From Capsicum annuum (Eukaryota; Streptophyta; Magnoliopsida; Solanales; Solanaceae): 64,000 nucleotides of DNA. Of the stretch, positions 12,231 through 25,429 are shown in pieces (the stretch's first letter is position 1; each line of letters opens with the position of its first letter). The notes beneath the pieces are model-generated. The model searched no databases, was not told where the DNA came from, and worked only from the letters and a program-made list of their open reading frames with translations. The position numbers and the translations under genes were made by a program. Where the stretch lies: the NCBI RefSeq assembly GCF_002878395.1, contig NC_061114.1, positions 162,265,367-162,329,366 on the forward strand, in the 5' to 3' direction.

Positions 12231-13030
12231 TATATAATAAAAAATAAATATTTTTGGGCAATGACGAAATTTTTATAATATTTTAAAATTTTATCTGAGC
12301 CGACGTTTTAACAAAAATCATATTTTTAAATACGTATATGCATACATGTTTTTTAACTTATTTTGATTATTATTTATTTATTACTAACATTTTATTACAA
12401 GTGTTTAAACAAGTTATTGAGAATCATTATTAAAAATGACTGTCAAAGAAGACTTTAAATTATTTGTTTATATTTTTTATGTTCTCGCATTTATACAAAT
12501 TTAATATAGTAAAAATATTAGATTAACTTAGATTATTTAATCAAACATTTTATACTTTTTACGCTAAAAAATATTATGTAGTTTTTTCCTTTAGAATAAT
12601 TTTTTTTTTTTTACACACATATACTAATGTACTTTTGTTTATATTTTTTACAACAAAATATATATATTATTGTGATACACTTATATAAAAAAATCAAGTT
12701 AATCAAGTAATTCATATATTATTTTGTCTTTTTTTCTCAAATAATTTTTACTTTTCTCCGTAATTTTAATCAAATAAAAAATATTATTGATAAATATTTT
12801 TTCTTTTCATAACACATCTACATTTTTTTCATACATCATATAATTTTTTTTCACACGTATTTATACATTTTTATACATGTCTTTTACATATTTTATAACA
12901 ATATATTTTATCTATATATTTAATATACATATGCCTTTACATAGTTTTAAAACATTTATATTTTTTCAAGGAAATTATTTTATACTTAATACATATGCTT
13001 TTTTCATCATTTTTACCTCCTCCTTCTTTG

Positions 13031-13776
13031 TGAATTCCTGATACAAGAATGGCAAGAGGGACACAAAATCACACCCCAGAATATTCCACAAATCACAAGA
13101 TCCGAGGACCTTTTTAGAGACCACTTTCGGATTCAACAACTACAACAAGAATACAAGATATGGGAGTGTATTTTAACACCCAAAACAACCAATAACACTA
13201 TAATAACGTGAAAAATAAGATGAACACAAAGGCACAAGATTTGAATTCAACAAGAACAAAAGATTACAAGATACAAACACTAACAAAATTGCAAAAAAGG
13301 TAAAAGTTGATAGTGTGTCATAGATTACTACAATAACTAAGAACCTAAGTGTAGATCCAACACTAAGACCCTTAATACATGTAATAACAACACCGACAAT
13401 CTTACGTGGACACAAGAGTGATGTCAACCTCCCCAAGCATCTACGTTTTCAAGTCTTGAATGCAACACAAGTGAAATCCACACTTGTATCACCCTAGTTT
13501 CGGGTTGGTGGTCTTCTCTCCTTAGAGAGGAAATGTTTCAAATATTATACACTCATAATATTCATCAAAATCTGAAAATGAAACCTTACATTATTCTATT
13601 TATAGTGTATTACAAATAATAAGTAAAATGACCAAAAGGCCCCTTAGTGAAGGGACACCCCTCTAGTGTATGTAGTGGACTGATTTGGCCCTTTTAGTGT
13701 ATGTATTGGACTGTTTTAGTGTCCATTTAGGTGCACCTTTTCACTTCATTGCACACATTGAGCATCGGATCTAACA
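13031..13776 (-). repeat. LTR-like block (minus strand)
   Basis: On the minus strand it starts TGTTAGATCCGATGC directly after a purine-rich run ('ttttgagggcgta') and ends ...GGAATTCA, so it has TG...CA termini and a plausible polypurine tract. An 'attctatttatagtg' TATA-like segment lies near 13590-13610. There is no partner LTR and no TSD visible, so this may be a truncated or solo LTR. Confidence 0.45.
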
Positions 13777-14042
13777 TACGCCCTCAAAAATCTATCTACG
13801 TGATCATATTTGTATCAATCCCGAAGGGTGCCTGACCCCTTCCCTTCGAGACAATTTGAACTCTTACCTAAAATCTCAATTGGTTATTTCGCAAACTAAA
13901 ACATCAATCATATGTGTTAATAAATAAACAGGTTTCCTATTTTACCTTAAAAATTAGCTGGCGACTCTGTGCATAAATTGCAATTCATTTTAGAGTCAAC
14001 GAGTGCTGTTTTGTTTGACCTTGGCGAAAATAGGGCATGACA

Positions 14043-15140
14043 GAGGTGATATAATAAAATCATGATTGAAACAATTGAAGCAGACATGTCATGAATGTTT
14101 ATTATATTTTTTAATTAAATATTATTAATTTTTAAATACGTAATTGACTTATAATAATTAATTAGGAATGATATAGTAAAATCATGGTTGAAGTAGCTAA
14201 AGCAAGCATGTCATAAATATCTATTTACTTTTTTTAATTATGCATTATTAATTTTCTAATACGTAAATAGCTTATAATAATTAATTAAAAATGATATAAT
14301 AAAATAACGGTTGAAACAGCTGAAGCAGACACATTGTAAATATCTACTTTACTTTTTAAATTAAATATTATTAATTTTCAAATATAAAAATGACTCATAA
14401 TAAATAATTAAAAATGATATAGTAAAATCTCTGTTGAAGCTGCTGAAGCAGACATGTCGTCTACAAGCTGCCTGCTTCAGCAGCTTATCCTCACTTACAT
14501 ATTAGTTGTCGTTAAGTTAATTTAAAATATCAACAGCTAACTAATTAGAAGTGAAATAATAAAATTACTATAAAAAGTACTTGTGAATTTTTTTTTTTAA
14601 GTAGACTACATATAAGTTGTCAAATTAATTTAAAACATCAAGAGTTAGCTTAGAATTGTGTGTCTATTTTATCTTCTTTTTTTTTTAATGAAATATTATT
14701 AATTTTTTAATGCTTATATGATCTACAAAAATTAATTAGGGATGATATAATAAAATCACGATTGAAGCAGACATATCATGAATCTTTATTATATTTTTTA
14801 ATTAAATATTATTAATTTTTTAATACGTAAATTACTTATAATAATTAATTAGGAATGATATAGTGAAATCACGGTTGAAGTAGTTGAAGCAAGCATGTTA
14901 TAAATATCTATTTAATTTTTTTAATTATGTATTATTAATTTTTTAATAAGTAAATAACTTATAATAATTAATTAAGAATGATATAGTAAAATCACGATTA
15001 AAATAACTAAAGCAGATACGCCATAAATATCTATTTTACTTTTTAAATTAAATATTATTAATTTTTTAATATAAAAATAATTTATAATAATTAATTAAAA
15101 ATAATAAAATAAAATTACTATTAAAACTGCTGAAACAGGC
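14043..15140. repeat. Tandem array inside the Helitron, right part (~121-bp units)
   Basis: Continuation of the array with the landmark 'gatata(g/a)taaaat' near 14047, 14170, 14293 and 14415, then 14743, 14858 and 14978. Units carry 'ctgaagcagacatg'. Around 14450-14510 a unit merges into 'ctgcctgcttcagcagcttatcctcactta', which resembles the Helitron 5' end. Confidence 0.8.
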
Positions 15141-15204
15141 ATATCAGCTACAAGTTGGCTGCTTTTGCAACGCATCCTCACTTATATATTATATTAGTGG
15201 TAGA

Positions 15205-16390
15205 AATTCGCTTAATGTGTCCCCTAACTTTTACCAAAAGGTGAGAGTATCATTGCCATTTGCCACTGGAAGAAACAAAAAACAAACTTCATGTAACTTT
15301 TGAACCTTTGAAAGATTAGTCAAGGATCTGTTAATACCTGCTACTTGCTAGTATTTTTTTTTAATCTTATCATTCATCTTTATTTATTCATTTTTTTATT
15401 AACATAAAAATTAAAAAGTAGTAAAGATACGAGTAAATTTATCATGTTACTTTGTAAATATAATAAATTTAAGAAAAAGGATCAAATATACTCCTAAATT
15501 TTGTAAAAACATCTAAACATATCTTCCGTTTTAAGTTCAACTCATCAATGACTTTGTTGTCTAAGCTTTGGCCTATATATACTTCTGTTGTCAAGTTTTA
15601 GCCCATATATACTTTTGTTGTCGTTAATTGCTTTGCTGAAATTTTTTAATTCCCATTTTTCTTTTTTTTCAAAAAATTATACTTGTCACATCATTTTTTA
15701 ATTGTTATATTACATATAATTAAACCCACTCTTTTTTTGACACATTAAACATCCGTCAAATGCTTTGATCTACCTCACAATCTCTTTGGATTTTTTTAAT
15801 TTGCCAAAACCCCTTTACTGTATTTTCAAATTTCTTGTGTAACTACAAGAATCGTCAAGTAAAATATGATTAATAAAATTCCTTAAAAAAGATGTAAATC
15901 TTTATAATTTTTTGGACATGTAAAACTCTTTTTAGTTAAGAAAAAAATTTAAAATATCATTAGTATATTTTTGATCATCTAAGACATCATTTATTTAATA
16001 GCAAGATAAAAAACCTAAAGCAGCACTTATGGAAACGGAGAAAGTATTGCAATTGACAAGATAATTAAGAAAGCAAAAGACATTGTTTATTTTGTGTGGG
16101 ATCAGTGGCTTTTTAATTATGTAATATCATACGTATGAATGTACTTAAAAGAAAGAGAATCGATGCTCTTGACAATTGACAAACACGTTCATTGCAATAG
16201 ACGTCAGTTCTTTGGTTAAAAAAGAGCTTGTAACTTAATGATAGTTAATTTCAGCTAATGCCTTAACAGCCTACTTGATTGTGGACCCTCCTTGTTACCT
16301 GTTTTGATGTTCTCATTTCATCTTAAAAAAGAAAAAGCAGAAAGCACGAAATATTATATTCAGCTTGATTCGAAAAAGAGTGATCTATTT
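15205..16390. repeat. Left copy of a host segmental duplication, with a ~700-bp extra block
   Basis: 15215-15345 and 16070-16330 match 36640-37060: shared phrases include 'accaaaaggtg.gagagtatcattgcca', 'gacattgttta.tttgtgtgg', 'cattgcaatagac/agt' and 'gttacctgttttgatg'. The right copy lacks 15350-16065, which has the look of a small TE but no ends I could define. No gene is seen. Confidence 0.65.
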
Positions 16391-16567
16391 TAGGGGTGTT
16401 CACGTTTGATTTTTAACCAAATCGAATTGCGATTCAAATCAAACCGATTAAAAAAATTAATATTTGGTTAAGTTTAGTTTGGTTTAGTTTTGAATTTTAA
16501 AAAACCGATATTAATTTGGTTTGGTTTGATTTTACTCTAAAATAACCGATAAAATAACCAAATCGAA

Positions 16568-16618
<51 letters not shown>

Positions 16619-17266
16619 TATTTATATATTATTCATAAATACAATATAAATTTTTGTTACATTTTATATTTTAATCATGATTTAACTTTAGTTGTAACAT
16701 ATTCAGTTATATGTCTCCAATCAGTTGACAGTAACTTATGAGATTCTAAATAAATTTCCCACTTTGAATGACAAATGATACTAATTGTAAAAATAATATC
16801 TTGTTGTATATTGAAATTTACAGCTTTGATTCATTAGACTATAGCTAGTCACTAATTTTAACTTTCTTTTTGAACCGAACAAGTTTATGTATTCACCTTT
16901 TGGGGGGTTTATCATATTATTCTATTAAATGTAATTTTAAAATATTTTTAAAAGCGTTTATATGACGTTGTTCATGACTTTGCTGAAGTATAAAACTCAG
17001 TTGACATCACAGTTTCAAGGTTGAGATACAACACTCGGTTGACATCTCATATGTTATATTCGATTTTTTTTTTTTTTTAAAAATTTCAACTTTGATCATT
17101 AGCTAAAGTTATAAATCAAAAAAATCGAATCAAACCGAACTACACCAAGAAGAACCAAACTGACGATTATATTTTTGTTTGGTTTGATTTGGTTTTAGAA
17201 ATTTAAAAACTGACTAAGTTGATTTGATTATGATTTTTACCAATAACCGACCCAAACCAACCCAGT
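16391..17266. mobile_element. hAT-like non-autonomous repeat with (AT)n microsatellite
   Basis: It starts 'taggggtgttcacg'. It has an inverted pair of subterminal arrays, 'aaccaaatcgaa', 'ggtttggtttga' and similar at the left, and 'atcaaaccgaac', 'tttggtttgatttgg' at the right. This layout is typical of a widespread Solanaceae hAT-derived repeat. 16571-16612 is a pure (AT)n tract. The right end ('cagtaggtgtt') is not a clean inverted copy of the left, so that border is approximate. Confidence 0.55.
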
Positions 17267-18540
17267 AGGTGTTATGCAGAAATACTTTTACCATTATTCA
17301 AAGGCTTCCGTCAGCCTAACTCCACCTTCAGTTTCTCAAAATTAGAGACAAAAGTCTTACTTCATAAACTACTGTTAATTTAGTTTTGGGAAAAAAGAAC
17401 CAACGAGCATTATATATTGATTGGATTTTAACTAATATATCCAATAATAACAATGTCAATAAATTCGGTGCAATCTTATTCGTTCGTATCTTATATATGT
17501 ATTTAAAATTTATAAACATTTGATCATACCCAATTATCATTGTAAATTAATTTGAGATTATTATAAAAACTCATATAAATTTCAAATTCTGAATTCGTTT
17601 TGTAGAGAGATTATTTTTTGATTGACCCTCGACAACCCTTATCCTATCTCGGAGCTTAAAACAACAATGTGAGATATCTCATGCAGGTAGAGTTAATTTA
17701 CTTTTACATACAAAATATATAGAAAAGAAATGTGTCATTAGGTTACTTAATAGTTAATTACAGATGTGACTCCAGTTAACATGAATGGGTGACCTGTAAG
17801 GCCTTTGAGACAAATATTTGGATTGCTTATTTTCGTTTAAGACATATCAAAGACGAATCAAATAATAGGGCATTGAACGGAAATTTTGAAGTATGATTTG
17901 GTCAATGTTAATTAATACGTTACTATTATAGTAGGGCATTGTTTGTACAAAAATATGTTTTGCTTAACTATAATTAATTAGTATATATGTTATATAAGAC
18001 ACAGTAAGTTATTACTTAATTGTGGATGTCCGTAACGTCTAAGCGTAATTCCACCATTATATATGCTAATAAATTTTACGTCTACATTACCTCCTTTATT
18101 ATCTCCCTGGCCCCATGAACTTTCCCGCTCACTCTTAAAAGTTAATATAGGCAATTTTATAGCTACCCTGCTGTTATTTTCGAGTATAAAATTTGTATTT
18201 ATCAATTTGAACTTCAACACTAAGTTCAAGAGCTACAAAGAAGTTCCAACAACTTCAACCACAAGTTCAAATGAATTACCAAAATGAAGTTTCTACTATT
18301 TTTTGGAAAAGCATTAAAACCAAACTCAAAAGAAAGAAAACATGATGAAGACATAAGTGATAGAATCAAGTCCACCGAATTTATGGTGCATCCTTAAAAA
18401 ATTTATTTCCCTCAAGTACCCGAAGTTAATGAAATCTTTCCTCACAAGATAAAATGATTCATTTCAGAAAATAGTGGTACCTCAAATTTTCTGAACTTCT
18501 AACTCACTCAACGATTTGAAGATCACACTAGAGTTCTTAG
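17267..18540. other. AT-rich spacer, no gene seen
   Basis: Overlapping short ORFs on both strands near 17990-18290 have no recognisable domain and no splice context. No terminal repeats seen. Confidence 0.55.
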
Positions 18541-19130
18541 AAGAAGAAGAAGAAGATGTTCTTCAACTCAATTTTTTTTTTTTTTTACCTGAGGAAAAGT
18601 TCAGGTAATTATAGCCAAAAAGTGTTGCTTTAGAAAGGAAGCAATGGTTCCCGGAAAGAGATAATTTTTTGGAACAACACGCGACCTGCTGCGCCAGACC
18701 TTCGCCCGCAGGTGAAGTTTGGCAATTTTCAGTAAGTTCTACGCTGCACCTGCGTTGTATCTCTTGCCTCGAAGGGTCACGTGTCCCTTCAAGGTGCATT
18801 GTAACTGCATTCTGCGTCTGCAAATTAGTTTCAAGTTTGAATAAATTTTGTCCAAAACATCAATCTTTTGATCTTTTTTCAAATTCAAATTCAAATTCAA
18901 ATTCAAAGTCGAGCGAGCAACGACGACAACACAAGACATCTCTTGTTCTTGCCTCACTATCCACGTGAAGAAATACTTCTCAATATAAGTATAAGAAAGT
19001 TCATTTCTCTCACCAATGCGGGAGAACTTTACTTCCTTAAAGTGAAAAACTCACTTCACGTTCCCTCCATTTTTCATTCACATATTCACTTATAACCCAA
19101 CATTTATATGCAATAATATAAAATAAAAGT
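18541..19130. other. Decayed LTR-element-like fragment with (TTCAAA)n tract
   Basis: Less AT-rich than its surroundings, with 'ctgcgccagacc', 'cgctgcacctgcg' and 'tcgaagggtcacgtg' phrases that recall Solanaceae LTR or 3' regions. A hexanucleotide tract (TTCAAA)n covers about 18877-18907. The ORFs here (18563-19095) run through the repeat tract in several frames and look fortuitous. Confidence 0.4.
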
Positions 19131-19135
19131 GTGAT
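19131..19135. other. Target-site duplication, left (GTGAT)
   Basis: GTGAT immediately left of the LTR start; identical to 32581-32585 on the other side of the element. Confidence 0.9.
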
Positions 19136-20463
19136 TGATAACTCTCAAATTACAATTTTGAATGGGTGTAAGCGATCGTTGTAAATATAATAACCCAACT
19201 TAGATTGGGGTCGAATTCACAAGGAGTGAAAGCATGGATCGGAATTCAAAACTCAAGAGAATTAATAGTCTACTAAAAGATGACTTGTAGTGTGAAAAAA
19301 GCAAGCATAAATGTAAAATGGTGGATTTAGTTTGAATGTGTTTATAAATGACAACTACTTCAATTTTAGGGCACTATCTTGACGTTGAAGAATGCTAAAA
19401 GTGAATTCAATTGAGAATAAGCCTTGGGGTTATGCAATTATAGATGTGGGATCATGCATAGGTATTTGGTCATTTATTCAATTTTTAGCTAAAAGTCATG
19501 GGTAGGATAGATGTCAATGTATTGGTGTCAATCTTTCAATTACAACACCAAATTTCGTAAATGGGTTCTTTCGAACACCTCACAAGTGTGACAATTTCCC
19601 ACATCTATTGCCCCAATTGACATCCTTATGTCTAAGAGATATCATTAAATGAAATGAATCAAGTTATTGGTTGCATTTATTCCTCATCTATGTCCTCTCT
19701 TTCAAGAATGACATGGGTTCTAGGGTGGTTGGAGTTTGCAACCCTCAACTCTCAATTAATTCATGAAATAAATGCAACACCCATCAAAACTAACTAATTA
19801 GAAAAATAATTAGCTAAAACCCATGCACTACCACTACCTAAGCAAGCATAACCCCAAGAGTGGAAATTAGCTACTCATAGATAAAAGGGATAAGAATATA
19901 CCGAAGTTATTATTAACTTCATCCATGAAAAATAGAGACTATGTAATTCCACACTTGGGGTTTCAATAATTCTTCAAAGAAAAATCACTACCATGTATTT
20001 TTCATTCAAGTTTAGTACAAATTTCTCAAAAGATGAAAAGATAGATGCTAAAAGAGAAGAGAGGATCTAAGAGCTAAAAGAGAGGCTATCTTTAAAAGAT
20101 GAAAAAAACTAGTTCTTGAAAAATGAGCTAAAAAACTCCTTTTAAACTTCACTCTACATTTGATGGAAATTACAAAACTGCAACCTTATTCTTGATCTAT
20201 TTGAGCGGATTCAAAATGGATGAAGAGCAGACAGAGAGCAGATGGCTAGCATCTCCAAAGCAGATGTGAAGCGGATGCGAAGCGGATGACTCATTTCCTT
20301 CACATGTGGCCTCTTGATGACTTGAATGACTTGCCCAATCTTCTCTTTTTACTTTTATCTACATAAATGGGCATTACGTAAGAGAGTACCATCAAATAAA
20401 TGTAAAAACATGATAATTTAGGCTCAAAAGGTGCTAGCAAGTCATCAAATTGATGACTTATCA
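19136..20463 (-). repeat. 3' LTR of the Athila-type element
   Basis: 1,328 bp, ends TGATAA...TTATCA, matching 31271-32580 along its length. Carries 'gcagacagagagcagatg' and 'gaagcggatg' phrases near 20230-20290 that are also in the other LTR. Confidence 0.93.
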
Positions 20464-20476
20464 ATCCCCAAACTTA
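20464..20476 (-). other. Polypurine tract of the Athila-type element
   Basis: On the minus strand 'TAAGTTTGGGGAT' abuts the 3' LTR start, the usual second-strand primer site for this lineage. Confidence 0.8.
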
Positions 20477-22500
20477 AACTATTGCTTGTCCTCAAGCAAC
20501 CAAGAATAATTCAATGAGATAGGGCATTTAACTCAAATTCACCAAGAAGAAAGCTATACTAAAGGAATAGTCTAACAAAACTCTACAAACACTTTCCACA
20601 CATGTCATGGCAATAAGTAAACCAAAACTTTTCAATAAGCACGTATTTATGAAGCAAGGATGCAAGTTTGTATCAAATGAATTTTTCAAATCACAAAACA
20701 TCTTAAGATAAGACACAAAATCATCAAAGTTTGTCTCAATCTTCACAATGCAACTTACTTCACTCATTTACCTAAACCGATAGTAAAACATCATCCTCTA
20801 CCCAAAAGTACCGATGCCGCTCACATGCAAGAGTTAGCTCCACACACCAAATACATTTCAATTCTTAAGGGAGCTCAAATAAAGAAAGAATTCACACTCA
20901 CTCTCACAAAGAAATTCAAGTACATTGAATAGAACCATAGACTTGCCCTTTGTGTTTTTCGCCACTAATGGAGACTTATTTAGTTTGGAATCACCAAGGT
21001 CTTGGGGTTCAAGATGAAGGTTTAAGGTACGGGAAGGAATACATATAGATCAAGCAACTAAAGGGCCTCCTTTAATGCAATCACTCAATCCTTTCTACCC
21101 TCAGAATTTTCAAACCACCCACCTTATTCTTTTTCAAATCATTTCCCATATTTTCCTAACTATTTGTTTAGCATTTAGCAACCCATTCAAAGACACCATT
21201 TTCTTTATTTTAATTCTTTGACTTTTTCAAGAGATTTTCTACCTATAAGCCTTTCTTAGCCCCCCACTCATTTAATTTTTTTTTTCAAGTTCTACGGGCT
21301 AGACTATTTAATTTTATCATCAAGAACATCTCTTGTCTTTTAAGCACATGTATTGACATCCTTACATACACCTTTCTTATCTTTTCTTTGATCATCTTCT
21401 CCCAAATACACAACCCCCAAACTTAGGATTTTACCTATAATTCATTATCTAAAATCATGCAACGCATCAAAGGAGGTTAAGTACCAAAAGAGAGGTTTTC
21501 AAAAGGGTTTAGGTGTTTTAGCATGGTTATCATTACTATAAGAAAGAACAAAGGACAAAACGGTTTGAATGGGTTAACTAGGGAATAATGTTAAGGTGAG
21601 AATTTGGCTATGTGACGGGTCAAAAAGGGCCTCGTGTCATCCTCCAAACCAAGCTTGCCTAGAATTTTGCTTTGAATACACTTGGGGCAAGTTCTAGACT
21701 ACACAAATGCACAAGAATTATTCAAAAATTTCACCACTCATGGCATCGTACTCATAGAGCAAAAAGTTAGTCTCCCAATCAATTTGAGCAATTTGGGCTT
21801 CATAAGTTACTCCGAGTCAACGACTCATCCTTGTAAAGAGAGAGCCAAAAATTGAGTTTAATGGTTTCACCCAAAAGAAAACTCAAGGCATCCTTGATCT
21901 TGCACCTGTATTTTTGGTTTTTTCTCAAAAACATTTTATTCCTTGCCAATGACATTTTTGAAGTATTTTCAAATTTTTGCTTCTTCATAGTTAACCAAAA
22001 TGACTAGATAGTTCACCTAAGGATGTCGCCTCGCCATCCCTCATGGGTGAATTATCACTCAGTTTGACAAAGAAACTGAACTAAACTAAAAATAAAAGAT
22101 CAAAAGAAAGAGAAAATAAAAATTTACTCCTTAGGAAAGAATCGAGTTTTGAAGAGAACCCTTAGAGTTTATTAGACATGTATATACAAAAGGCGATAAG
22201 CGCAATGCGCACAGTCGGATACCACATTTAAATTAAGCGCATGACACAAATACAAAAACAAAATAACAATATTTGACATCATTATAATGCTCGATAAAGG
22301 CCTATCCAAAGCAATGTCAATAATAATAAAATAAAAACAAAATGCGATAAACATCAAAAGTAATAAAATAGAATATGTCTCCACAATATATCAAACCACA
22401 TGCCATAAATTGAGAAAGTAGGTACCCACCACTGAATGAATCATATCAATACCCCACCCCTACTAAAAATATTGCATTATTCCCAATGCGAAAGTAAAAG
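20477..22500 (-). other. Athila 3' untranslated internal region
   Basis: Two kb between the third ORF and the polypurine tract without coding potential; small minus-strand ORFs (20528-20767, 21800-21988, 22172-22384) show no domain. A region of this kind is usual in long Athila-type elements. Confidence 0.6.
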
Positions 22501-24253
22501 AGAGTAGAGGAAGGTAGAGAATCCCTATGGCACACTAGGCGCTCGAATTTCTGTCGGTGAATGATCTCACTGTCTCAATAGGATCCTCGTCAGGCTGGGA
22601 TCCTCTCATTGAATCTACTATGAAGGGTGACTCATCATCATGTCAAGTGCTAGAACTAGCCCCAACCTTTCGTGCATGCTACTCATCCCTGGATAACTAC
22701 ATGGCGACCTCAACCTGTCGATCCTCAGGTAGCCCCTCTATAAGATCAACCTCGATGTCATCATCAATGTCCTCATGACCCTCTCCAAACAAATCATCAA
22801 ATAGAAGAACTGGCCTGAAGTCTCCGATGTAAAAGCAATCTCTGCCTTATCAAGACCAAAGGGGGACTGTACAGAGTGAATCTCCGCCCATAAACTCTCA
22901 AGGTCTGCCCTCACAGATGCCACCCCCTCACAATCTCCCCTCGCCTCAAGCGTGGTCACCCTCTGATCTAACTTTGCTACACGGGCACGAAGAGGTGCTA
23001 TAGCATCCTGAATAAATCGGGGAATGTCCACCACCAATCGGGTAAGAGTGGACTTGTTTTCCAAAGTCATGGAAGCAACCTTGACAAAGGTTATGGTAGA
23101 AAACCGTGCTAATTGTATGGACCGAGGTGGTGGTGCGGTGCTTGATGAAGCAGAAGTATCGGTAGAATCCTGATGGGTCTCAGCATCTCAGCATCAAGTG
23201 AGAATCTAAAGGAATCTCCACCCCCTCTGAGCTCGGGAATCCTTCCGCACCCGAGCTTACCAAAACCAAAGCTTTTCTTTTTAAGCCCGTAGGGTTATCC
23301 TCATCCTTACGCTGTGTGATTTTAATGACGCCGGTGCATATAACCCGATGATCAATCTTAAAGAGTAATGGTACTTTGAACTTAAGACAAAGCATGTATA
23401 TGATGCTGGAAAGGGCAATAAAGTACCCGGTTGCTTTGACCTCAATTTAATCATCTCCGCTATCAATTAGCAATTTTATCTATGATGCAACTTATAATGA
23501 TGGCCTTATCAACCGTGCTATCTTGGTCATTTATTGAGGGAAGTAGACGGTTACCCACAAATCCAAGCCAAATGTTTGGCTTGAACCGACAGATCTCTCC
23601 TCTTGATTTGACTTACACCATTAGCCCATAGAGGAAGACTCTTAGCAATCACCCTAGAAAGTCATAGATAAATCTAACATCCACAAATATCAACCTCTTG
23701 CACTGCACCGCGGAATCTAAGTCATAAGCAAAATAGATCTCATTAATCTCTAAGGCCGTGCAAGGGACTTCCACTCCTCAAACCAATACACTCTCGAGGC
23801 AAGGTTGTGCGGCAATTGACATTTTATATTTTTGTTCATTATGCCTAACAACATATAAAGCATAGAACTCCCGAACAATCGTCGGGAAATAGCATAATGG
23901 GTGAGAAGAGGGCGTCATATCTGTGAAGATTTCCCAAACCCGTTCTTTAATTTTGGCAATAATTTTGGGAAAATAGGTTTCAACTCCCTTTATGCTAAAG
24001 ATATTCTCGGGATTGAACCCCCAAGTAGTTACCCACTCATCATATAACTCCTTCACACCTTCTACACCAAATTGAATTTGATCCACTTCCTTTCCTACCT
24101 CCCGTGTACGATCAATGATAGCTTGGACATTTGGGACTTTCGAAATATCTTTGGAGACCAGTGCTTTACCCCTTCCAAATGTAGCTTTCGCATTGCCTTT
24201 ATCCGGGGCATTACCCTTTCTAACTTCTCACGACAAGTTTTTCCTTGGAGACA
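22501..24253 (-). pseudogene. Third ORF in env position: 'putative plant transposon protein' type, broken
   Basis: The 5' part (24086-23778) encodes a segment with 'YFPTIVREFYALYVV', a signature of the plant-specific protein often found downstream of integrase in Solanaceae Athila-like elements. The middle part (about 23395-23180) is charged. The 3' part (23070-22738) has a heptad-rich stretch starting 'IAPLRARVAKLDQRVTTLEA', which predicts a coiled coil. The likely start is near 24253 (ATG-TCT-CCA-AGG), but that frame meets a stop after eight codons, and more frame changes follow. I see no signal peptide or transmembrane segment, so calling it an envelope protein is not supported. Its role is unknown. 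Confidence 0.55.
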
Positions 24254-25429
24254 TACCTACGGGAAAGAAACAAAACAAAACCAAAACAAAAGACAAAAGG
24301 TAAAACATATTTTTGGAATTTTGTAAGTTAAGAAAGAAAATAAAGATAAGAAAAGAAAATTGTTGAAAGATGCAAGGTAATTCATCACTAGAGTCCATGG
24401 GTTTCATTTATTACAACACTTAATCATTTAGGCACGGCATTGTCTCACATTCTTCACATTTCTCAAAACTAGCTCATAGGATATCCATAAACTCCAATGG
24501 AAACAAGAATGACAAATAACCTTAAGAATGATGTCATCCAATCTATCATAGGGCAAGGCAAACATTAATGTTTTTCTGTTAGGATTAGTGACCAACAAGA
24601 ACCATGGATGCCCTATTTCTCAACAATCTCCCTCAACCAATGACTACCAACTATTTCATTATTAGGTTCAATTGGACCCAAAACTATGCATAAAAAATGA
24701 CAACACCATGTCCTAAGGAAATTCACATTGGCCATCACAAGCATACAACACATTTATCTCTTATTGTCATTTTAACAAACACATAGTGGGCATGCCAACC
24801 AAGAACTTGTAGAAAGAGAATAAGAGCACAAAAGAGCAAGCTCATCTCACCAAATCATCTCCAAACATATTTCAGGTGTTCATACTGTCGTACTTGAGCC
24901 ACCCACCACACAAAATAAGTAAGAAAGGCTTTAATGGACATTTATCAAGCACATGGAGCACTAGCTTCATTTAAGAGAGTATCATGAATCAAACTAGTGA
25001 AACAAGGAACCCATGACAATCTAATTATTCCAACTAGTATTAATCACCCCAAAAAGCTCACAAAAACCAACTTTAAATAACCAACTATTATGAGGTATCA
25101 AGTATTATGTCCATCCCTTAAGAGGGAATTCAAGAGTGAAGTCATGAGAAAACATACCTTTCTTTCTTGAATTAAGAGAGGAGAAAAATTGAAGCACAAG
25201 TCCAAAGGAATGATCTCACTTTTTGTTAGTTTAATTTTTGGTAAAAAAGGAGAGAATGTGAAGTTTGAGAGAAAAGAAAAGGTTAGAATAGAGTTGCAAT
25301 GTAAAAAAACTAAAGTATGGACTGTTAGCACCTGTTTTAGTATTTCAAAAAATATTTTGGGCTGACCGGGTCGGGACAACCCAACAAGATTTGACCCATT
25401 TTTAAAACTTAACAGCGTATAAGCTCAAC
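24254..25429 (-). other. Athila internal spacer, no gene seen
   Basis: Noncoding sequence between the third ORF and the repeat cluster. One minus-strand ORF at 25098-25379 has no recognisable domain. Confidence 0.5.

Larger units (their letters stand above)
10819..14042. mobile_element. Insert splitting the tandem array, probably LTR-retrotransposon derived
   Basis: The array stops near 10818 and resumes in register-like sequence at 14043, so this 3.2 kb is a later insertion. Its right edge, read on the minus strand, starts TGTCATGCCC and soon shows 'gagtcgccagctaatttt', a phrase common in plant Gypsy elements. Contents: a CT-rich leader-like block (10855-11160), a series of ~110-bp repeats (11560-12230), very AT-rich DNA (12240-13000) and an LTR-like block (13031-13776). 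The ORFs at 10953-11156 and 11078-11458 lack any known domain. I could not match the two ends to each other, so the element type is an inference. Confidence 0.45.
9352..15204 (-). mobile_element. Helitron (minus strand), non-autonomous, carrying a tandem array and a nested insert
   Basis: Read on the minus strand, the left edge gives a canonical Helitron 3' end: a GC hairpin (stem CCGTGC/GCACGG at about 9370-9384), then about ten bases, then CTAG followed by host T (CTAG at 9352-9355, host base 9351). The right edge gives a canonical 5' end: TCTACCACTAATATAATATA, starting at 15204 on the minus strand. The base expected just 5' of it is A, and here it is T, a small deviation. No RepHel helicase is seen, so it depended on another element. 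A second, decayed copy of the 5' terminus sits near 14480-14510, suggesting internal duplication. The duplicate host locus at 36.6 kb lacks all of this. Confidence 0.75.

Noticed and set aside
18868..19095. Gene with (TTCAAA)n-encoded repeats
   Set aside because: Three frames are open through the hexamer tract; no start context or domain.
22557..22778. Ser-rich plus-strand ORF
   Set aside because: Antisense to the coiled-coil part of the third Athila ORF.
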